This document shows positions 9,946-18,438 of a stretch of DNA of 64,000 nt, in pieces. A program made the translations under genes and the position numbers. The number at the start of each line of letters is the position of its first letter. Position 1 is the stretch's first letter. Source of the DNA: Segetibacter koreensis DSM 18137 (lineage in GTDB: Bacteria; Bacteroidota; Bacteroidia; Chitinophagales; Chitinophagaceae); the NCBI RefSeq assembly GCF_000374045.1, contig NZ_KB893326.1:201647-265646 (forward strand). The letters are read 5' to 3'. Under the pieces are notes generated by a model, which saw only the letters and a program-made list of their open reading frames with translations, made no database searches and was not told the DNA's origin.

Positions 9946-10631
9946 TTTTCTTTTAAAATATATCCCATGCCTACCTGTGTTTGAATAAGTTTCTTCTCGA
10001 AAGGTTTATCTACCTTGTTTCGCACGTAGTTGATATACACATCAATTACATTGGTATTAGTGTCAAAATCTATATCCCATACATTTATGGCAATATCAGC
10101 ACGCGAAACCAACCTGTTTTTATTGCGCAGCAGATATTCAAGCAGTTGAAATTCTTTTGACGTTAAATTAATTATGGTATCACCGCGTTTTACTTCTTTG
10201 GTGTCAAGGTTCATTTCTAAATCAGACGCTTTTAAAATAGTTCCAACCGGCACATTTTGATTCATAGTACGCTTTAGCAGAACTCTTATTTTCATCAACA
10301 GCTCTTTAAACTCAAACGGTTTTACGATGTAATCGTCTGCACCCGCGTCGTAGCCTTCTATTTTATTATCTAAAGTATTAAGGGCAGTTAGCATTATAAC
10401 AGGTATGTAAGTGTTTTGCGATCTGACTATTTTACAAAACTCATAACCATTGATACCAGGCAGGTTTATGTCGAGAATAATGAGATTGTAGCTGTGCGAT
10501 TGAAAAAGTTTGTACCCAATATTTCCGTCATAGGCAGCTTCTGCATAAAAACCATTTTCTGATAAACCTAATTGTAAAGTATCAGCAATCTTTTTTTCGT
10601 CTTCTACAATCAATATTTTTCTCTCTTCCAT
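9942..10631 (-). CDS. Response regulator, OmpR/PhoB family
   Basis: A 229-residue transcription factor. The receiver domain has the acidic pocket at ILIVEDE, the phosphorylated D54 in IILDINLPG, T82 in VIMLTA and K104 in YIVKPFEF. The C-terminal half (about 130-227) is a winged helix of the OmpR type: LTSKEFQLLEYLLRN, then NVIDVYINYVRNKVD and a wing ending VGMGYIL. It is cotranscribed with the kinase. Its own upstream region has a Bacteroidota -7 element preceded directly by an 11-base-period direct repeat, which fits positive autoregulation by class II activation (inferred). Confidence 0.96.
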   Translation of the reverse strand: MEERKILIVEDEKKIADTLQLGLSENGFYAEAAYDGNIGYKLFQSHSYNLIILDINLPGINGYEFCKIVRSQNTYIPVIMLTALNTLDNKIEGYDAGADDYIVKPFEFKELLMKIRVLLKRTMNQNVPVGTILKASDLEMNLDTKEVKRGDTIINLTSKEFQLLEYLLRNKNRLVSRADIAINVWDIDFDTNTNVIDVYINYVRNKVDKPFEKKLIQTQVGMGYILKEK

Positions 10632-10651
10632 ACCTGGGCTTTATCTGTTCA

Positions 10652-10659
10652 CAAATATA
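10652..10659 (-). promoter_or_regulatory. -7 element of the two-component operon
   Basis: Minus-strand TATATTTG matches TAnnTTTG exactly, 21 bases ahead of the ATG. No TTTG is present at the usual -33 distance; instead the direct-repeat site B occupies that place, as expected for an activator-dependent promoter. Confidence 0.6.
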
Positions 10660-10680
10660 ACTTTTACGCTTAAATACTTA

Positions 10681-10698
10681 TTTCTAATCACATTCTAA
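10681..10698 (-). promoter_or_regulatory. Direct-repeat site B (putative autoregulatory box)
   Basis: On the minus strand it reads TTAGAAT-GTGA-TTAGAAA, an 11-base-period direct repeat 50-67 bases upstream of the response-regulator start. Its near edge lies 21 bases from the -7 element. Together with sites A and C it shares GATTAGAATGTnnTTAGAA. Confidence 0.65.
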
Positions 10699-10731
10699 TC
10701 TGTTACTTACCACTTGCTGATAATAGTAGGG

Positions 10732-10739
10732 TAATTTTG
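10732..10739 (+). promoter_or_regulatory. -7 element of a possible small RNA
   Basis: TAATTTTG on the plus strand matches TAnnTTTG exactly. It points at a strong terminator about 95 bases downstream with no gene in between. No good -33 element is visible at the preferred spacing. Confidence 0.35.
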
Positions 10740-10744
10740 CTTAT

Positions 10745-10858
10745 TGCAAAAAATTATTTTGACGCTGTTAGGAAAAAATAATTCACATCTTTTTGTGTTT
10801 TTTCATTGTTTTTGATTTTTTCATAAGGAAAAAGCCCTTGCTTCTGCAGGGGCTTTTT
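10745..10858 (+). ncRNA. Candidate small RNA ending in an intrinsic terminator
   Basis: The segment lies in the divergent gap between the response regulator (leftward) and the small gene at 11003 (rightward). It has an exact -7 element just upstream and a rho-independent terminator at its end. No open frame of useful length is present. A short CACA/TGTG hairpin lies near 10785-10800. The predicted transcript is about 110 nucleotides. I do not match it to a named RNA family. The 5' end is inferred from the -7 element only. Confidence 0.35.
10829..10858 (+). terminator. Orphan intrinsic terminator in a divergent gap
   Basis: AAAAAGCCC ... GGGCTTTTT with inner pairs extending to a six-base loop gives a 12-pair stem (one G-T) followed on the plus strand by T-rich sequence. 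Both flanking genes read away from it, so it must serve an unrecognised transcript. Confidence 0.75.
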
Positions 10859-10921
10859 AAAACAAAATGAAAAAAGCAATTTTTCGTAAACAAATGTAGA
10901 AAGCTTATTAATAGCAAGGGA

Positions 10922-10939
10922 TTAGAATGTAATTAGAAT
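10922..10939 (+). promoter_or_regulatory. Direct-repeat site C (putative response-regulator box)
   Basis: TTAGAAT-GTAA-TTAGAAT, the same 11-base-period repeat as sites A and B, located 64-81 bases upstream of the gene at 11003 and reading toward it. A TTTG (10947-10950) and TAATTTTC (10973-10980), a near match to the -7 consensus, follow at promoter-like spacing. Confidence 0.6.
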
Positions 10940-11002
10940 TAAAGAGTTTGAAGATAACCGCCTTCTTTCTTATAATTTTCTTAATTAAAAGAAATAAACA
11001 GC

Positions 11003-11239
11003 ATGCATTATCAAGACGAAACCATAGATGATATTTTAGAAACATTACTTTTCTCCAATTCCGAAATCAGAAGGTTTTTAATGGAGAAAAATATTGAAGA
11101 AATAAAAATTATATTAAGTGAATATGAGTCAAAAGATTTACATACCCTTTGTGAAGCAGCGATTAAATATGAAGAGTACGAGATATGTTGTGCGGTAAGA
11201 GATATTATACAAGAAAGAAACAATAGAAGTGTTAGGTGA
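11003..11239 (+). CDS. Small acidic helical protein of unknown function
   Basis: A 78-residue soluble protein with no signal peptide or membrane segment, rich in Glu and Ile and probably all-helical. It begins MHYQDETIDDILETLLFS and contains two Cys in YEICCAVRD. I do not recognise a family. It stands alone between two gaps, directly behind direct-repeat site C and a possible promoter, so it is a candidate target of the adjacent response regulator. The coding assignment rests on the clean frame, the ATG start and the regulatory context. Confidence 0.6.
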   Translation: MHYQDETIDDILETLLFSNSEIRRFLMEKNIEEIKIILSEYESKDLHTLCEAAIKYEEYEICCAVRDIIQERNNRSVR

Positions 11240-11476
11240 TCCCATTTGTAAAAAATGATTAAAAAATAACTGAAGGCCCTACAAGCTGTAAAACTGTATG
11301 GGAAAACCAAATAAAAGCCGGTCTTTTATCAATTTTAATAATAGGCTATTATAAATCAAAAGTTTATAAATTTATATAAGAATTTCTTAAAAAGAGGTTT
11401 AAGGAGATAATAAAGAGATTATTGGATACTCTTTTGCATTGAAATAGGCATCGATAATAAGTTTAATTCTTACAAT

Positions 11477-12865
11477 ATGAAATATTTTATAAACGCTTTT
11501 ATAATTGTTTCTTTCTCTATGGCAGGCTGTTACTCACCCGGCCAGGTTTCTCAGAGTGACAATTATAACTATTCCGACAACTATAGCAATTCTGACGTCA
11601 GTTACCAAACTTTTTATAACCAGCTACAGCCTTATGGCAACTGGATCAATTATCCTGATTATGGTTATGTTTGGCAACCCAATGCGCGTGAAGGATTCAG
11701 GCCTTACGAAACAGGCGGACACTGGGTGTCAACTGTTGATGGATGGGCATGGGCTTCCGATTATAACTGGGGTTGGGCACCTTTTCATTACGGACGTTGG
11801 TTTTTTGATCAATCAATAGGATGGGCATGGGTGCCAGGATACGAATGGGCTCCGGCATGGGTGACATGGGGGCAATATAATGATTATTATGCGTGGGCTC
11901 CTTTAGCTCCTGGAATTAATATAAGTGTTGGTAATACGTGGCGGGCTCCGGGCAACTATTGGTCTTTTGTGCCTCGTAACTGTATCAATTATTCCAATTT
12001 AAACAGGTACGCTTCGTATGGTAATTATAGCACTAATGTCAACAACATAACTATCATAAACAACTATAACAGTTATAATCAAAAAGATTATTATCATAGA
12101 GGGCCTGATTACCAGGACGTGGAACAATTCACTCATCAACAAATTACTCCTGTCGCCATTGCATCCACTAATAAACCCGGGTTATCGCGGGTAGTAAACA
12201 GGCAGTTGCAGATATACAGACCAATTAAAGTAGCAAATGTAGTAAACAATAATACATCAACCAGGGATATTAAATTGCCAAACAATACAAGAACTTACCA
12301 GGACGCTGTTAACGGTAATGATCATCCTGAAACAAGTATAAATGGCAATACGAACAGGAACGTAAGAAACCCGAACTTAAGTAATCTTCCCACAAGAAGC
12401 AGGGTAGATGGGCGTACAAATGACGTAAATAGTGGAAATTCAAATGTTACCCCTCAAGATATTGATAATACCAACAGGCAGTTGCAACAACAGCAAATGG
12501 AAAATGTCAGAAGAATGAGAACACAGACGATGTCAAATAATCGTAGTGAGTCGCCACAACTTTCAGCTCCATCTCAACAATCGCCGCAAAATAATCAGCA
12601 GCAAAGTCAGCAAAAGATAATAAGGCGACCAGATATGCCAAATTATCCTCCTGCCGGTAATGTACCACCATCACGACCCCAACCCCGGTTGCAGGATGAA
12701 CGCATAATGCAAAGACCGCCTTTACCTCAACAAAGTGAAAGAATTATGAGACCACCCCAGGCGCCAAATATGCCTCAAAGAATGGAAAACAGGGAGCCTA
12801 ACCCGGTAAGAAATACGCAAAGTGAAAGACGGCCAAATATGATGCAAAGGCCACAGCGGTTTTAA
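11477..12865 (+). CDS. W/Y-rich lipoprotein with DUF6600-like repeats and a Q/N/P-rich tail
   Basis: A 462-residue exported lipoprotein. A lipobox SMAGC places the acylated cysteine at residue 18. Residues 40 to about 170 contain repeated aromatic motifs such as YGNWI, GGHWVST, GWAWASDYNWGWAPFHYGRW and GWAWVPG, the pattern of the DUF6600 family. From about 280 onward the protein is low-complexity and rich in Asn, Gln, Pro and Arg (for example SQQSPQNNQQQSQQ). The function of the family is not known to me; an envelope location is inferred. A strong terminator follows 66 bases downstream, so the gene ends its own transcript. Confidence 0.8.
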   Translation: MKYFINAFIIVSFSMAGCYSPGQVSQSDNYNYSDNYSNSDVSYQTFYNQLQPYGNWINYPDYGYVWQPNAREGFRPYETGGHWVSTVDGWAWASDYNWGWAPFHYGRWFFDQSIGWAWVPGYEWAPAWVTWGQYNDYYAWAPLAPGINISVGNTWRAPGNYWSFVPRNCINYSNLNRYASYGNYSTNVNNITIINNYNSYNQKDYYHRGPDYQDVEQFTHQQITPVAIASTNKPGLSRVVNRQLQIYRPIKVANVVNNNTSTRDIKLPNNTRTYQDAVNGNDHPETSINGNTNRNVRNPNLSNLPTRSRVDGRTNDVNSGNSNVTPQDIDNTNRQLQQQQMENVRRMRTQTMSNNRSESPQLSAPSQQSPQNNQQQSQQKIIRRPDMPNYPPAGNVPPSRPQPRLQDERIMQRPPLPQQSERIMRPPQAPNMPQRMENREPNPVRNTQSERRPNMMQRPQRF

Positions 12866-12931
12866 TTGCTAAGAGCAGCAAGAGGAATTGAAAGCGTTAG
12901 CTCCTGTATCTGTTCCCTAACAAATTTTTTT

Positions 12932-12978
12932 AAAGCCTTTACTTCAGTTGTAAATATTTTGAAGTAAAGGCTTTTTTT
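12932..12978 (+). terminator. Strong intrinsic terminator
   Basis: A perfect 14-base-pair stem, AAAGCCTTTACTTC with GAAGTAAAGGCTTT, 15-base loop, then eight T residues. It ends the W/Y-rich lipoprotein gene. The rest of the gap to 13186 shows no gene and no clear promoter. Confidence 0.92.
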
Positions 12979-13186
12979 TCCTATAATAAAAGAACATACA
13001 AATCTTTATTTAACAGCAAATAAAAAATACCACGCTTATTTTAAACTTTTACGGCTATTTGTTTGTCTGCTCAGAAGTTATGCTTACGAAATATTTTGTA
13101 TTAGTTCAAGCAGGCAACAAAAAAAGAGTAACTTCATTTATTGCTTAAATGCTTAACAAAAGCAGTTAAAACTAATAGAAATAAAA

Positions 13187-14242
13187 ATGAACGAACAATC
13201 ACCGGAGGCGGATGATACATCATTAGGCTTTCAAAAAAAGGTGTGGATCGTTTGTAGTATCACTGCGTTGTTCGTCGCTTTAATATGGTTTTTTAAGGTT
13301 ACGTTTAGTGTGTTTTTACTTATTCTCGCCGGAGCCTTAATCGCCTTGTTCTTTCACGGATTTGCCGAATGGATTCAAAGAAAGCTACTAATATCACAAA
13401 AAGCATCTTTAATAACATCCGTTATTTTAACATTTGTAATAATTATATTGCTGTTTTGGTTTATGGGCGCCACGATTCAACAACAAATCACCGAATTAGC
13501 TAAAACGTTGCCCTCAACTGTTAACACTGCAAAACGACAATTGGAGAATACGACTTTAGGTAAAAAATTTCTGGAAAGAACATCTTCAGATGAAGTTTCT
13601 AATGAAGTTTATGCATTTTTCAGCAGGTTTTTCAACAGTACTTTTGGTGTATTTACAGATATTTATGTGGTTTTGTTTTTGGGTCTTTTCTTTACAGCTG
13701 CCCCGAAAACTTATTTAAATGGCTTCATGTTATTGATACCTTTTAAGGCCAAATCAAAGACAAAGTACACTCTCGAAAAAATAGGTTTTACTTTAACGAA
13801 ATGGTTAAAAGGACAAATTTTAGCGATGGTGGCAATTGCCTTGCTAAAAGGAATTGCGCTTGAAATTTTAGGAGTGCCTATGGCAATTGCTCTGGCATTG
13901 ATAGCGGGAGTTTTAAACTTTATCCCCAATTTCGGACCTTTAATTTCAATGGTTCCTGCAATACTGATCGCCTTAACCCAAAGCATCAATAAGGCAATTG
14001 TGGTAGCTGTAGTCTATCTGCTTCTCCAGATTTTTGAAGGAAATGTTATAACGCCTTCTATACAACAAAAGCTCATTAAAATGCCTGCAGCTCTTATTAT
14101 CATTGCTCAACTGTTTATGGGCCTTATATCAGGTGGATGGGGGTTAATATTAGCAACGCCTTTAGTTGCTATAGTAATGGTGATAGTGGAAGAAACTTAT
14201 GTGAAAAAGATCAATAGTCGTATGACAAAAATGCACAAGTAG
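13187..14242 (+). CDS. AI-2E family transporter / PerM-like permease (paralogue 2)
   Basis: A 351-residue polytopic membrane protein of the AI-2E/PerM family. Like paralogue 1 (7082-8116) it shows FKVTFSVFLLILAGALIALFF near residue 40, a soluble loop beginning ITELAKTLPSTV, FGVFTDIYVV in the middle and VLNFIPNFGPLIS near residue 250. The two proteins align over nearly their whole length, so they arose by duplication. They stand on opposite strands on either side of the two-component system. No direct-repeat box was found upstream of this copy. Substrate unknown. Confidence 0.88.
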   Translation: MNEQSPEADDTSLGFQKKVWIVCSITALFVALIWFFKVTFSVFLLILAGALIALFFHGFAEWIQRKLLISQKASLITSVILTFVIIILLFWFMGATIQQQITELAKTLPSTVNTAKRQLENTTLGKKFLERTSSDEVSNEVYAFFSRFFNSTFGVFTDIYVVLFLGLFFTAAPKTYLNGFMLLIPFKAKSKTKYTLEKIGFTLTKWLKGQILAMVAIALLKGIALEILGVPMAIALALIAGVLNFIPNFGPLISMVPAILIALTQSINKAIVVAVVYLLLQIFEGNVITPSIQQKLIKMPAALIIIAQLFMGLISGGWGLILATPLVAIVMVIVEETYVKKINSRMTKMHK

Positions 14243-14329
14243 TTTTTTTAATGATTTGGTTTTGTCTAAATATTTATCAATTAAGCATCATTTTACTTAG
14301 TATCAATTTTTATTGGAATAAAAAGCGGA

Positions 14330-14362
14330 TTTGTTTTGTTGGTCCAAAAATCGACAACTTTG
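14330..14362 (+). promoter_or_regulatory. Promoter of the MFS gene
   Basis: TTTG (14330-14333) followed after 21 bases by CAACTTTG (14355-14362), which misses the Bacteroidota -7 consensus by one base. Transcription would start near 14367, downstream of the first possible TTG start (14336) and about 23 bases before the ATG at 14390. This supports the shorter protein. Confidence 0.45.
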
Positions 14363-14389
14363 CGCATAAAATTTTCAATACTAACTTTT

Positions 14390-15634
14390 ATGGCTGTATC
14401 TACAAAAGCCGCAATTGGTTTCATTTTCATTACCCTTCTAATTGATGTAACTGGCTTTGGTTTAATCATTCCTGTTTTTCCAAAACTGATAGAGCAACTT
14501 ATACACGGAGGCATAAGTGACGCCAGCAGATGGGGTGGCTGGCTAACATTTGCCTACGCCTTTATGCAATTTTTGTTTGCACCTGTTTTAGGTAATCTTA
14601 GTGATAAATATGGACGCCGGCCTGTTTTGCTTTTTTCTCTTGCTGGTTTTGGTATCGACTATATTCTTTTATCAATCGCTCCAACTATTGGGTGGCTTTT
14701 TTTAGGGCGAGTAATTGCTGGTATTACTGGCGCAAGTTTTACGACTGCAACAGCTTATATCGCAGATATCAGTACCGACGAAAACAGGGCACAAAATTTT
14801 GGAATGATAGGTGCAGCGTTTGGTCTCGGTTTTATTATAGGCCCTGTGGTTGGCGGAGTGTTGGGGCAATATGGAGCGAGACTACCTTTTGTAGTAGCTG
14901 CAGTATTAGCATTACTAAATGCTTTATATGGATATTTTATTTTGCCTGAGTCATTAAGTAAAGAGAACCGGAGACCCTTTAGCTGGAAACGGGCAAACCC
15001 GCTTGGTTCATTATTGCAGTTAAAGAAATATCCCTCCTTGGGCGGATTGATTGGCTCTTTGGTATTGGTTTATATTGCGGCCCATGCAGTACAAAGCACC
15101 TGGACATTCATAAACATAGAAAAGTTTCAATGGTCTGAGTCCATGATCGGTTATTCACTTGGTATGGTTGGGTTATTGGTAGCTATAGTGCAGGGAGGAT
15201 TGATGCGTTTTATCAACCCAAAGTTGGGAAATGAAAAAAGTGTCTATGTAGGATTAACCTTGTATGCACTGGGCTTGTTACTTTTTGCCTTTGCCTCCCA
15301 AACTTGGATGATGTTTGTCTTTCTGATACCATATTGTCTTGGCGGCATAGCTGGCCCTGCGTTGCAAAGTATTATATCGGGGCAGGTCCCTTCCAACGAA
15401 CAGGGTGAATTGCAGGGCGCATTAACCAGTTTAATGAGTGTGACATCAATTGTTGGTCCTTTGGTTATGACCAATCTCTTCGCCTATTTTACTAAAACCA
15501 ACGCACCTGTTCATTTTGCAGGAGCGCCTTTTTTATTAGGTGCGGTACTAATGGCGGGTAGTGCAATTATATCTTATTATACTTTGCATGCAAGAAAAGT
15601 GGTAAAGGCGCAAAGTGTATTAGTTAAAAAATGA
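14390..15634 (+). CDS. MFS drug/metabolite exporter, TCR/Tet type
   Basis: A major-facilitator transporter of 414 residues with about 12 membrane segments, starting [13 protein letters not shown]. It has the antiporter signatures of the TetA-like subfamily: [13 protein letters not shown] in helix 1, motif [14 protein letters not shown] between helices 2 and 3, and a motif-C-like [15 protein letters not shown] in helix 5. Family members expel drugs or metabolites in exchange for protons. Chromosomal Bacteroidota homologues are common, so this should not be read as proof of tetracycline resistance. A longer frame opens at a TTG at 14336, but the predicted promoter lies within it. Confidence 0.9.
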   Translation: MAVSTKAAIGFIFITLLIDVTGFGLIIPVFPKLIEQLIHGGISDASRWGGWLTFAYAFMQFLFAPVLGNLSDKYGRRPVLLFSLAGFGIDYILLSIAPTIGWLFLGRVIAGITGASFTTATAYIADISTDENRAQNFGMIGAAFGLGFIIGPVVGGVLGQYGARLPFVVAAVLALLNALYGYFILPESLSKENRRPFSWKRANPLGSLLQLKKYPSLGGLIGSLVLVYIAAHAVQSTWTFINIEKFQWSESMIGYSLGMVGLLVAIVQGGLMRFINPKLGNEKSVYVGLTLYALGLLLFAFASQTWMMFVFLIPYCLGGIAGPALQSIISGQVPSNEQGELQGALTSLMSVTSIVGPLVMTNLFAYFTKTNAPVHFAGAPFLLGAVLMAGSAIISYYTLHARKVVKAQSVLVKK

Positions 15635-15713
15635 CTTCGTTTTGCGCCGTAGTTTCGTTCTTTACACTTCACCTAATAACGCAATATTAAGATTGAAGCA
15701 TATAAAACAAATA

Positions 15714-15744
15714 TAAAGAGGTTGTCCCTTGGACAACCTCTTTA
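15714..15744. terminator. Bidirectional terminator between convergent genes
   Basis: A perfect 14-pair stem, TAAAGAGGTTGTCC with GGACAACCTCTTTA, and a three-base loop. It lies between the MFS gene (plus) and the T9SS cargo gene (minus) and can serve both, though its T-runs are short. Confidence 0.8.
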
Positions 15745-15782
15745 AGTACATATCTTATCCAAATTCTTTTAAGGGGGAACAC

Positions 15783-18206
15783 TTATTGTTTCACTATTTT
15801 TTGAGTTGCTATCAAAACATTGTCGGCGTTATATACAACCGCTATATATGTGCCTTTAGTAAATTGCTGAGTTGGCAAGACAACCTGGTTATTCCCTTTT
15901 GAAAAGCCATAAGTCTTTTCAAAAACCTGCTTTCCATTTATGTCTACTAAAACGATTTTTGCTATGTGCTCTTTTGCAGCATCTATTTGCAGTGTAACAT
16001 TATCGGTTGTTGGATTGGGATATACCTCACTTCCTGTAATATAACTTTTTGCTATTTTATCTGCCAGAGCTTTTTGCACTGCAGAATTGTTTCCTGAAGT
16101 TATTGTAGGAGTACCTGTAGTAATGGTATAACTTGTAACTACAAGTTGTCCGTCAGGATTTGTAATTATGAGTAGGTATTGTCCCCCAGGCTTATTTTTA
16201 ATATTAAGCCTGAAAGAGATCTTTGTAGGGCTTATAAACTTTATGTTGCTTACAATTATACTTCCTGTTGATTTTATAGAAAGCCGGTTGTAACCAGGAC
16301 CGCCTTCATCTTTTCCGGGATCAAAAAATCCGGAATTATCCACGGATGTACCTTCAAGCGTTATAGTAGTATCGGCTTTATTGGATACCATTCCAACGGG
16401 TGCAGGAGTTGCAGGTGGGGGCGCTTTAAATTGCACTGCACGAACACCATAGCTATCATCTACATTAGCATATTCCTGGAAAGTCCAGATGGTTTGATCA
16501 TCTAAGGGGTCTACTACAGTTTGACTAAAATCGCCCCATCTTCCAACATAATTTCTGTTGCCTAACCGATCGAGAATATATGGAGCGTAGATAGCGGTAG
16601 TATTTGTAACTTTTACCGGAGCTCTCGTTTTTCCTGATTCATCTCCTAAATATCGCCCTGCTGCAAATACGTTTATGTATTGATTATAAGCATCTGTGGT
16701 ACCACCTACAATAGAATGACCCTGTCCACTTGCTGCGACACTAGGATTAAAATATTGTACCGCTCTTCGACCGCTAGCTTGAGAGTCATCGTAAATAGTG
16801 CCCGATTGCAGTAAACCCGGTTTTGTATAAATATTGCCTATTTTATACCATCTCGAGCCCGTTCTGGCTTCCCTTACAAAGTCACTGTCATTACCATTAA
16901 TAAATTTCCCTGATTTATTTACCCCAATAGCATGTGCGGTCCATAAGCTGCTGTTTCCCGTAAGTTTATTTTTATAAATAGCGGCAGCAAACAAACGACC
17001 ATCTAATGGGTCAATCGCTGTCAGGCCGCCGGGAGAACTATTATCTCGGGGAGCGTTAAATGCTTGGGTCCTTACAGTGGTTTCTGATGCAAGCTTTGGT
17101 TTGTTTTTTTTGTCATATTCTATATTGGCTATTACCAGTCCATCGTAATCTGCATTTAAACCTATGAAAAAGCTTTTTTTAGAACCAGGGTCATTATTAT
17201 GTACTGCTTGCGGTACAATTGCTCCCGTTACAGATCCTGTTGACCTGTCTATGTTCCCTAATTCAAATGGATATACCGTTAGTTTACCTTTAATTAATTT
17301 TTCTTTGTCGATTACATAACCTGCGAACATGATAGAATCATACCCAAACTGGTTTCCACCAATTAAAACAGAATGTTTGTCAACGCCCAGCATCGGAAAG
17401 TCAAGAAAGGGTGCATAAGGAGCATCTTTATTATATGGAAATAGTGACGAGTTAAATGAGTAATAAGTAAAACTGGATGCACCGGTAACTTTATCTCCAT
17501 CACTTATTGCCAAAAATATCAGGTTGTTTTCAAATGAAGAGTTATATTCAATTGCAGCAACAAACCAGCGTTTACTTAGTCGATCGTATCTTATATGGGG
17601 ATCAGAAATCGAACTTCCTAGAGGTAATACCGGTGAAAAGAATTGATCTAATGTAAGGAAAAGCGTTGAAGCGGCTATCTTCCTGGAATAGCCATTAGGA
17701 GTAACAATCGGAACGTCGGTAACAGCAGGTTTGTCAAACACTTTAATACCTAAATTAGTAGCTACAATTACCTGGGAAGCACCAACATCTCCATTGGGAT
17801 CAGGTGGCCATCCCACAGGATGTTCGTAGAAATCAGTGCTTAGAAAATTAGACCATATTTGCTGAGTCGTAACAGAGCTAACTGCGGAAGAATGATCTTT
17901 TAAAGCCCTTTTAGCATCTTCGTCTTCTCCTTCCCTTTGCGGTTCTGTGCTTCCTATAATATGACCATCTTTATTTGGTTTTGAGAAGTTTGGAAACTTG
18001 TTCAAACGAAATTTTAAGGGACTGATACTAGTTGAATCGAGTGCTTTTTTTGCCTTCGCTTTTACTGCCTGCAGCTCTGATACTTTCTTTTTAATTCCTG
18101 TTTGTCCAAAATAAGGTTTTGATTCTTTTCCCTCATATGATTGAGCCACAGAAAAAAGTGATACCAGTAAGAAGGCTGACACCAATAAATATAGTTTTTG
18201 CTTCAT
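15783..18206 (-). CDS. Secreted protein with T9SS C-terminal sorting domain
   Basis: An 807-residue exported protein. A signal peptide covers about residues 1-21 (MKQKLYLLVSAFLLVSLFSVAQ). The large middle part (about 110-590) is rich in beta strands and resembles a propeller-like or sialidase-like fold by pattern only, with DPNGDVGASQVIVATN near 138. A TIG/IPT-like beta sandwich lies around 600-700. The last 82 residues begin SEVYPNPTTDNVTLQID and match the Por/T9SS type A sorting domain, which directs export through the type IX system and attachment to the cell surface. Enzymatic function is not recognised. It is a lone gene with terminators on both sides. Confidence 0.85.
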   Translation of the reverse strand: MKQKLYLLVSAFLLVSLFSVAQSYEGKESKPYFGQTGIKKKVSELQAVKAKAKKALDSTSISPLKFRLNKFPNFSKPNKDGHIIGSTEPQREGEDEDAKRALKDHSSAVSSVTTQQIWSNFLSTDFYEHPVGWPPDPNGDVGASQVIVATNLGIKVFDKPAVTDVPIVTPNGYSRKIAASTLFLTLDQFFSPVLPLGSSISDPHIRYDRLSKRWFVAAIEYNSSFENNLIFLAISDGDKVTGASSFTYYSFNSSLFPYNKDAPYAPFLDFPMLGVDKHSVLIGGNQFGYDSIMFAGYVIDKEKLIKGKLTVYPFELGNIDRSTGSVTGAIVPQAVHNNDPGSKKSFFIGLNADYDGLVIANIEYDKKNKPKLASETTVRTQAFNAPRDNSSPGGLTAIDPLDGRLFAAAIYKNKLTGNSSLWTAHAIGVNKSGKFINGNDSDFVREARTGSRWYKIGNIYTKPGLLQSGTIYDDSQASGRRAVQYFNPSVAASGQGHSIVGGTTDAYNQYINVFAAGRYLGDESGKTRAPVKVTNTTAIYAPYILDRLGNRNYVGRWGDFSQTVVDPLDDQTIWTFQEYANVDDSYGVRAVQFKAPPPATPAPVGMVSNKADTTITLEGTSVDNSGFFDPGKDEGGPGYNRLSIKSTGSIIVSNIKFISPTKISFRLNIKNKPGGQYLLIITNPDGQLVVTSYTITTGTPTITSGNNSAVQKALADKIAKSYITGSEVYPNPTTDNVTLQIDAAKEHIAKIVLVDINGKQVFEKTYGFSKGNNQVVLPTQQFTKGTYIAVVYNADNVLIATQKIVKQ

Positions 18207-18342
18207 AAGTAAAAGATTAAATTAATTAAATTTTAACTTAATATTAAACATTATAATCCATAATTGCAATACCGGTAGCTGTGATAAAAGAAGTTTCCGA
18301 AGCCGATAATTGAATGTTTAGCTCTAACTGTAATTCCTAAAT

Positions 18343-18379
18343 AAAAAGAACACCAACTTTTTAAGCTGGTGTTCTTTTT
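18343..18379. terminator. Intrinsic terminator after gcvP
   Basis: Thirteen-base arms AAAAAGAACACCA and TGGTGTTCTTTTT with a short loop, 60 bases beyond the gcvP stop. T-runs are present on both strands. Confidence 0.85.
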
Positions 18380-18438
18380 AAAAAAATTATTAACTGATTG
18401 ACTTTTAATAATTGGCTTAATATTTCCACGAGGGTAAA

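Noticed and set aside
14336..14389. Longer N-terminus of the MFS transporter starting at TTG
   Set aside because: The predicted promoter falls within this stretch and the membrane protein starts naturally at the ATG at 14390.
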